Source: Labilithrix sp. (lineage in GTDB: Bacteria > Myxococcota_A > Polyangia > Polyangiales > Polyangiaceae). Taken from it: DNA of 64,000 nucleotides. Of the stretch, positions 59,851 through 64,000 are shown piece after piece. The translations under genes were made by a program, and so were the position numbers. How positions within the stretch are numbered: position 1 is the first letter of the stretch; every line of letters begins with the position of its first letter. Below the pieces are notes generated by a model. The model worked only from the letters and a program-made list of their open reading frames with translations. It searched no databases and was not told the DNA's origin. Where the stretch lies: the NCBI GenBank assembly GCA_019637175.1, contig JAHBWD010000003.1, positions 1-64,000 on the forward strand. The letters are read 5' to 3'.

Positions 59851-61017
59851 ATGAACCGCTCCTCGAACCTCGCTCTCGTCTTCGCCCTCGCCCTCGGCTC
59901 GCTCGGCTCCGTCGCTTGCGCGGCTCCCGCCGAGTCGCCCGACATGCCCTCGCACGAGACCGCCGGCCGCGACGTCGCCGGCGACGAGGTTGCCGACGTC
60001 CTCTCCGGCGAGTCGGGCGACAAGCCCGCGCAGAACCCCGTGACCGGCTTCGTCGGCAAGACGCTGGCGGGCAGCGCCGTCCCCGTCGTGGCCGTCCTGA
60101 CGCTCGACGGCGAGAAGACGACGGAGAGCTACGACGTGCTCGCGTTCGACCTCGGCCTCGACGGCGGCGCCGACCTGGCCGCGACGGCCGGCGCGCAGAG
60201 CCCCAAGCCCTCGATCCGGCCGATGTCGCTCGTCGTCAAACCCCAGGCGAACGCGGGCGCGCTCCGCAAGGCCCTCTTCGTCGGAACGACCTTCCCCAAG
60301 ATGGTCCTTTCCCAGCCGGGCGCGAGCGGCAAGCTGACCGAGCTCGCGATCCTCGAGACCGCGGCGGTCGGGGCGCTCGGCGCGAACGCGGCCGACGGCG
60401 GCGTCGTCGAGAGCTACGTCGTGTACGCCGGCGCCATCACGCTGAAGCACGAGGACGCCACCGTCACGTTCGATCAGATCAAGAACAAGACGTCGTGCAA
60501 GGAGCCCTGCCCTTGCGTCCTCACGGGCGGCAACGACGGGGCTCTCGGTCGCTACGTGCAAGCGCCCATGTCGATCCCGATCGAGACCAAGGCGACGCGC
60601 ATCGACTTCGCGTCGGTCAACATCCGCAACGAGATCGTGGGCTCGCCGACCGGCGCGCAGAGCGCGAAGGCCACCCTCGACGGGATCGAGATCGGGCGCG
60701 CGCTCGACAAGAGCGGCGTGTGCGCCGCCTACTACCTCGCGCGCGGCTCGAGCATTCCGACGCTCGGGATCGGCGTCGGCGCCGCGCCGGCCGGCACGAA
60801 GGCGCGCGAGTCGACCTCGTGGAACGCGTGCCACGCGTCCGTCAAGCACGTGAGCTTCAGCGCGGGCGGCGCCGAGACGAGGATGGACATCTCGTTCAAC
60901 GCGGCCGGGCTCATCCGCACGGATCGCCAGTTCGATCCGAAGACGACCGAGAGCACCTACGGCTGGTCGTTCGTGAACAACCGAGCCGCCGCGACCTGCG
61001 CCGACGTGACGCTGTGA
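59851..61017 (+). CDS. Lipoprotein with Hcp-like (type VI tube) domain
   Basis: The 388-residue protein has a lipobox (GSVAC). Residues 75-215 read like an Hcp domain: 'VLAFDLGL', 'SLVVKPQANAGALRKALFVG', 'TTFPKMVLSQPG', and 'SYVVYAGAITLKHEDATVTF' with the Y-x-x-x-x-x-T-L pattern near the end. Hcp normally forms the tube of type VI secretion systems and has no signal peptide. A second domain with paired Cys (about 220-388) follows. No other type VI gene is in the window, so a different role is likely. AAGGTGGGA precedes the ATG. Confidence 0.7.
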   Translation: MNRSSNLALVFALALGSLGSVACAAPAESPDMPSHETAGRDVAGDEVADVLSGESGDKPAQNPVTGFVGKTLAGSAVPVVAVLTLDGEKTTESYDVLAFDLGLDGGADLAATAGAQSPKPSIRPMSLVVKPQANAGALRKALFVGTTFPKMVLSQPGASGKLTELAILETAAVGALGANAADGGVVESYVVYAGAITLKHEDATVTFDQIKNKTSCKEPCPCVLTGGNDGALGRYVQAPMSIPIETKATRIDFASVNIRNEIVGSPTGAQSAKATLDGIEIGRALDKSGVCAAYYLARGSSIPTLGIGVGAAPAGTKARESTSWNACHASVKHVSFSAGGAETRMDISFNAAGLIRTDRQFDPKTTESTYGWSFVNNRAAATCADVTL

Positions 61018-61030
61018 AGCCCGCGCGTCG

Positions 61031-61762
61031 TCAGAAGACGACGCCCGCGCCGAGCCCGAAGCCGAAGAGATCGGCGCCGCTCGAGGCGACGCCTGCGGCG
61101 AAGCGAAGCGTGAGCTCGAAGTGCCGCCCGGCGCCGATCTCCGCGCCGAGCTCGACGAGGCCTTGCCCGACGAAGTCGGTGCGCCGCGTCGTCGAGACCG
61201 CCGACGCTCCGGATGGATTCGACCGCGACGTGCTCCGCACGTCGGTCGACGACAGGCGGGCCCCCAGGCGAGGCCCGAGGCCGGCGAAGAAGTGCGACTC
61301 GCGCGTGAAGTGGGTGCGCGCGACGAGCTCGCCGCCGAGCGTGGTCATCGAAGGCTCGGCGCCGAGCCGATCGACGATCACCTGGTTCCCCGACGCGTCG
61401 AGGCCCAGCTCGGTGCCGCGCGGCTTCGCGTTGGGAAACGTGAACGCGATCGTCGTCGCCACGCGCATGTCGACGATCGGCGTCACCGCCCAGCGATAGC
61501 CGCCGCCGAAGAGCAGCTCCGCGCCGGTGAGATCGCCGTGCAGGTCGTCGTCGAAACGCACCTTACCCGTGGCGAGGCCGATGACGGCGAACACCATGAG
61601 ACCGCCGGCGCGAGCGGGCGGCGGCCCGACGGCCTTGCCCCGCTGCGCGTCGATCTGCCGGAGCAGCTCCTCTTCGCTCTCCGCTCCCTGCTCGGCGCGC
61701 GCCGCCTGCGTGACGGTCACGCAAGCTGCACAAACGAAGACGGCGAGCGGAACGAAGCGCAC
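61031..61762 (-). CDS. Outer-membrane beta-barrel-like protein
   Basis: The 243-residue protein has a signal peptide, a short charged stretch ('SEEELLRQIDAQRGKAV') and about eight amphipathic strands ('LLFGGGYRWAVTPIVDMRVAT', in part; 'FELTLRFAAGVASSGADL'), ending in 'GLGAGVVF' with a terminal Phe. This fits a small barrel. Its start is immediately adjacent to the M16-like stop, so the three genes from beyond 64000 form one operon. Confidence 0.7.
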   Translation of the reverse strand: MRFVPLAVFVCAACVTVTQAARAEQGAESEEELLRQIDAQRGKAVGPPPARAGGLMVFAVIGLATGKVRFDDDLHGDLTGAELLFGGGYRWAVTPIVDMRVATTIAFTFPNAKPRGTELGLDASGNQVIVDRLGAEPSMTTLGGELVARTHFTRESHFFAGLGPRLGARLSSTDVRSTSRSNPSGASAVSTTRRTDFVGQGLVELGAEIGAGRHFELTLRFAAGVASSGADLFGFGLGAGVVF

Positions 61763-63295
61763 TCAGGGCTTATAGATCACGACGTCGGAGATACCGAGCG
61801 CGCGGATCGGCTCGGCGATCCGCCTGGCGTCGCCGACGATCACGAGGCGCATCGCGTCGCGCCACAGATACTTGTTCGCGGCGGCGCGGACTTCTGCGGC
61901 GGTGACGCGTTCGACGTCCGCGTCGTGCTTCACGACCGACGCGACGGAGCGCCCGCGCGCGATCGCGTGGGCAAAGAGCCGCGCGAGGCCATGCGCCGTG
62001 CCCTGCTCGAGCGCGTAGTGGGCCTTGAGCTTGCCGCTCGCGAGCGCGTCGGGCGTCATCTCCTCGGCGCGGGTGCGCTCGATCTCCACGAGCAGCCTCC
62101 TCACCGACTCCGCGGTGCGATCGGTCTCGATCGCCGCTCGAATGGTGATCGTGCCGATGTCGCGGCCGGCGTGGACCGTCGTGCGGACGCCGTACGTCGC
62201 CCCGTAGTCGCGCCGCACGATCACGTTCAAGCGGCTGCCGAGATCGCTCCCCGTCGCCGCGGCGAGCACCTCCACGGGGACGACGTCGTCATCCGTGGCG
62301 CGCGGGCCCGCCCATCCGATGGCGAGGTTCGATTGCGGGGCTCCTGGACGATCGACGATCAGGATCGGCTCGCCAGGTCGCGGTGTCACGGCCCCGATCG
62401 CGGGGGTCGGCGCCGACGCGCGCGTCGGCGCCTTCGCGAGGTCGCGCTCGAGGATGCGCTCCATCGAATCGACGGGCATGTCGCCGACGCAGACCACCGT
62501 GATGCGCTCGGCCACGACCTGGCCGTCGCGGAACCTCTCCATCGCCTCGTCGAGCTTGCGAAGCTCCACGCGCTCGCGCAGCTCAGTTCCCTTCTTCGCG
62601 CGACGGAACGTCGATGACTCGCCGTCGACGGGGACGCCCCACGGATGCGGCGACGGGAACAGCGCTCGGCCGAGCGCCTCGTCGGCGATCAGAAACGGAT
62701 CTTCGCGCGCGGCGGCCCGGCGCGCCTGGATCGCGCGATGCGCCCACTCCACCGAGTCGCTGTCGAGCGAGGGCGCGACGAACATCGGCGCGGCGCGCGA
62801 CATCGCCGAGCCGAAGAACGGGCTGAGCGCGGTCACGCTCATCATCATGCTCTCCTCGTCGACGGACGCGCCCACGAACGCGCCGACGAACTGGAGATAG
62901 GAGAAGGCTTCGCCGCTGTCGTATTCGTCCGACTTGCCGAACATCGCGCGCGCGTACGTCGCGACGGCCCCGGGCGCGGACGCCGCGGCGCCGCGATCGA
63001 GCGTGAGCACGGCGCTCACCGCGGGAAAGTCGCGTCGCTGCAAGAGGATCGCGCGGATCCCGTTCGTGAGTCGCACTTCGACCGGCATCCCGATGGGTCG
63101 CGTCCGCGTCGCCACGAGCGGCGGCGGCGACTTGCGCGGCTCGTCGTCGATCGCGTCGCCCACGGAGGCCCGCACCTCGACCGGAGGTCGCCACGTCTCC
63201 GCGTCCGGCGGGAACTTGAACGTGCGACTGCTCACGCACCCGGAGATCGCGCACGCGCACGCGAGGGAGATCAGCGAAGCGAACGTGCGCGTCAT
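61763..63295 (-). CDS. M16 family peptidase-like lipoprotein without zinc motif
   Basis: The 510-residue protein has a lipobox (AISGC) and the two-lobed M16 layout ('EVRLTNGIRAILLQRRDFPAV' at the start, 'RLNVIVRRDYGATYGVRT' in the second half). Where active members have HxxEH ('HLLEHMLF'), this reads 'VATYARAMF', so it cannot bind the catalytic zinc. It is probably the non-catalytic partner of the M16 protein encoded just upstream, with a 4-base overlap. Confidence 0.88.
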   Translation of the reverse strand: MTRTFASLISLACACAISGCVSSRTFKFPPDAETWRPPVEVRASVGDAIDDEPRKSPPPLVATRTRPIGMPVEVRLTNGIRAILLQRRDFPAVSAVLTLDRGAAASAPGAVATYARAMFGKSDEYDSGEAFSYLQFVGAFVGASVDEESMMMSVTALSPFFGSAMSRAAPMFVAPSLDSDSVEWAHRAIQARRAAAREDPFLIADEALGRALFPSPHPWGVPVDGESSTFRRAKKGTELRERVELRKLDEAMERFRDGQVVAERITVVCVGDMPVDSMERILERDLAKAPTRASAPTPAIGAVTPRPGEPILIVDRPGAPQSNLAIGWAGPRATDDDVVPVEVLAAATGSDLGSRLNVIVRRDYGATYGVRTTVHAGRDIGTITIRAAIETDRTAESVRRLLVEIERTRAEEMTPDALASGKLKAHYALEQGTAHGLARLFAHAIARGRSVASVVKHDADVERVTAAEVRAAANKYLWRDAMRLVIVGDARRIAEPIRALGISDVVIYKP

Positions 63296-64000
63296 TCCGC
63301 GATGCGCCTTCCCGCCGGCGGCGCGCTCGGCCTCGGCCTCACGATGATGGTGACGTGACGTCGATCGAGGAGGAGCTGGCGAACGGCGCCGCCGACGTCG
63401 ACGAGCGGAACGCGAAGGAGCTGCCGCAGGTCGTCTTGCGCGGCCGCGGTGGCGCCGTGATAGTCGACGTCGTGGAGCATCCTCTCTGCGCGGCCCTCGA
63501 GCGTCTCGAGGTGACGTAGATCGGTGAGCGCGACGCGCGTGCGGTAGTCGGCGAACCCCTCCCAGAAGAGATCGCTGCCGTAGCGCGCGACTTCCTTGAG
63601 CGCGTCGTCGATCTCCTGGATGGCTTCGTTCATCGACGCTCTCGGTTTGAGCTTCACCATGGCGAGCACCATGCTCTCGAGCAGCCCGTCTTCGAGATCG
63701 ACGTCGGCGTCGTAGGCGACCTTGCGGTTGGTGACGAGCCGGCGGTAGATCTCCCCCTCGACGAGCCCGACGGCGTAGCGGAGCTCGAGCCATCCGTCCG
63801 TGTGCACGGGCGGCGCCGGCCACGCGAGCGCGACGGCAGGCCCTTCGACGTCGGCCTCGAGCTCGATGGGCCTCTCGGCGGTCGCCACGCGAACGAAGGC
63901 GAGCGGGACGCGCGTGCTCGGGATCGGCGCGGCGGGCGGGATCGACGAGAACCACTCGTCGACCATCTTGCGGACGCTCGCGAGCGGCAGCGGGCTCGCG
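63292..64000 (-). CDS. M16 family peptidase, 5' truncated by window end
   Basis: Only the last 235 codons are present; the frame is open to the window edge. The visible part is the C-terminal half of an M16 protein ('SVRKMVDEWF', 'RLVTNRKVAYDADVDLEDGLL', 'FWEGFADYRTRVALTDL'). The zinc motif, if any, would be upstream. Its stop overlaps the start of the zinc-less M16 gene by 4 bases, consistent with a two-subunit peptidase. Confidence 0.85.
   Translation of the reverse strand, partial: ASPLPLASVRKMVDEWFSSIPPAAPIPSTRVPLAFVRVATAERPIELEADVEGPAVALAWPAPPVHTDGWLELRYAVGLVEGEIYRRLVTNRKVAYDADVDLEDGLLESMVLAMVKLKPRASMNEAIQEIDDALKEVARYGSDLFWEGFADYRTRVALTDLRHLETLEGRAERMLHDVDYHGATAAAQDDLRQLLRVPLVDVGGAVRQLLLDRRHVTIIVRPRPSAPPAGRRIAE

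Noticed and set aside
59851..61017. A type VI secretion locus.
   Set aside because: Only an Hcp-like domain is seen; no sheath, baseplate, VgrG or ClpV gene is in the window.

Overview
The window is very GC-rich chromosomal DNA with codons ending mostly in G or C. It is dense with exported lipoproteins, and also carries a Hanks-type Ser/Thr kinase, an Omp85 protein, an SppA-type protease and Cys-rich extracytoplasmic proteins. This is the profile of a myxobacterium (Myxococcota, probably Polyangiales). That placement is inferred from gene content; no rRNA or other phylogenetic marker is present. I found no tRNA, rRNA, CRISPR array, insertion sequence or prophage.

Layout. 1-7.8 kb: end of a kelch-type protein, a diiron ferritin-like protein next to a TetR regulator, a Uma2-type protein, pyrD, a copper monooxygenase/cytochrome c lipoprotein, and the ohrR-ohr peroxide pair with its operator. 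8-20.8 kb: alanine dehydrogenase plus a HAD protein, lipoproteins, a decarboxylating dehydrogenase, a TPR protein, a trypsin-like protease, a DUF1287 protein, a chemoreceptor, an orphan DNA methyltransferase and trpS. 20.8-22.55 kb: a small accessory patch with a VapBC-like toxin-antitoxin pair, an embedded nucleotidyltransferase/helper pair, and duplicated gene-tail relics. 22.5-35 kb: lipoproteins, thioredoxin, a kinase-propeller protein, a metallophosphoesterase, a zincin, a barrel-SppA fusion, DUF2505 and UDP-glucose pyrophosphorylase. 35-44.4 kb: a transglutaminase-like protein, a VWA protein, an S9 peptidase, a YegP-repeat lipoprotein and a three-gene envelope cluster. 44.9-48.6 kb: an unusual run of low-complexity proteins (Asn/Gln/Ser-rich, Cys-ladder and FG-rich) around a small heat-shock protein. 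48.6-64 kb: a SurA-like chaperone, a DUF3829 lipoprotein, rplM-rpsI, a pair of acyl-CoA dehydrogenases, lipoproteins, a 1135-residue Omp85 protein, an Hcp-like lipoprotein, and an M16 protease pair with a barrel protein.

How the genes fit together. Most of the window serves the envelope: outer-membrane assembly (Omp85, SurA-like), surface lipoproteins and periplasmic proteases. Housekeeping genes (pyrD, trpS, trxA, rplM-rpsI) are interspersed. Convergent genes often abut or overlap by a few bases and share bidirectional hairpin terminators.

A recurrent feature is a -10-like hexamer (TAnnnT or close) placed 6-10 bases before the start codon with no Shine-Dalgarno sequence. This implies that leaderless or near-leaderless transcripts are common here. 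The most unusual places are the 44.9-48.6 kb low-complexity cluster, the toxin-antitoxin patch with its relics, the SppA barrel fusion, the Hcp-like lipoprotein, and two gene pairs (acyl-CoA dehydrogenases and M16 proteases) in which one partner lacks the catalytic residues.
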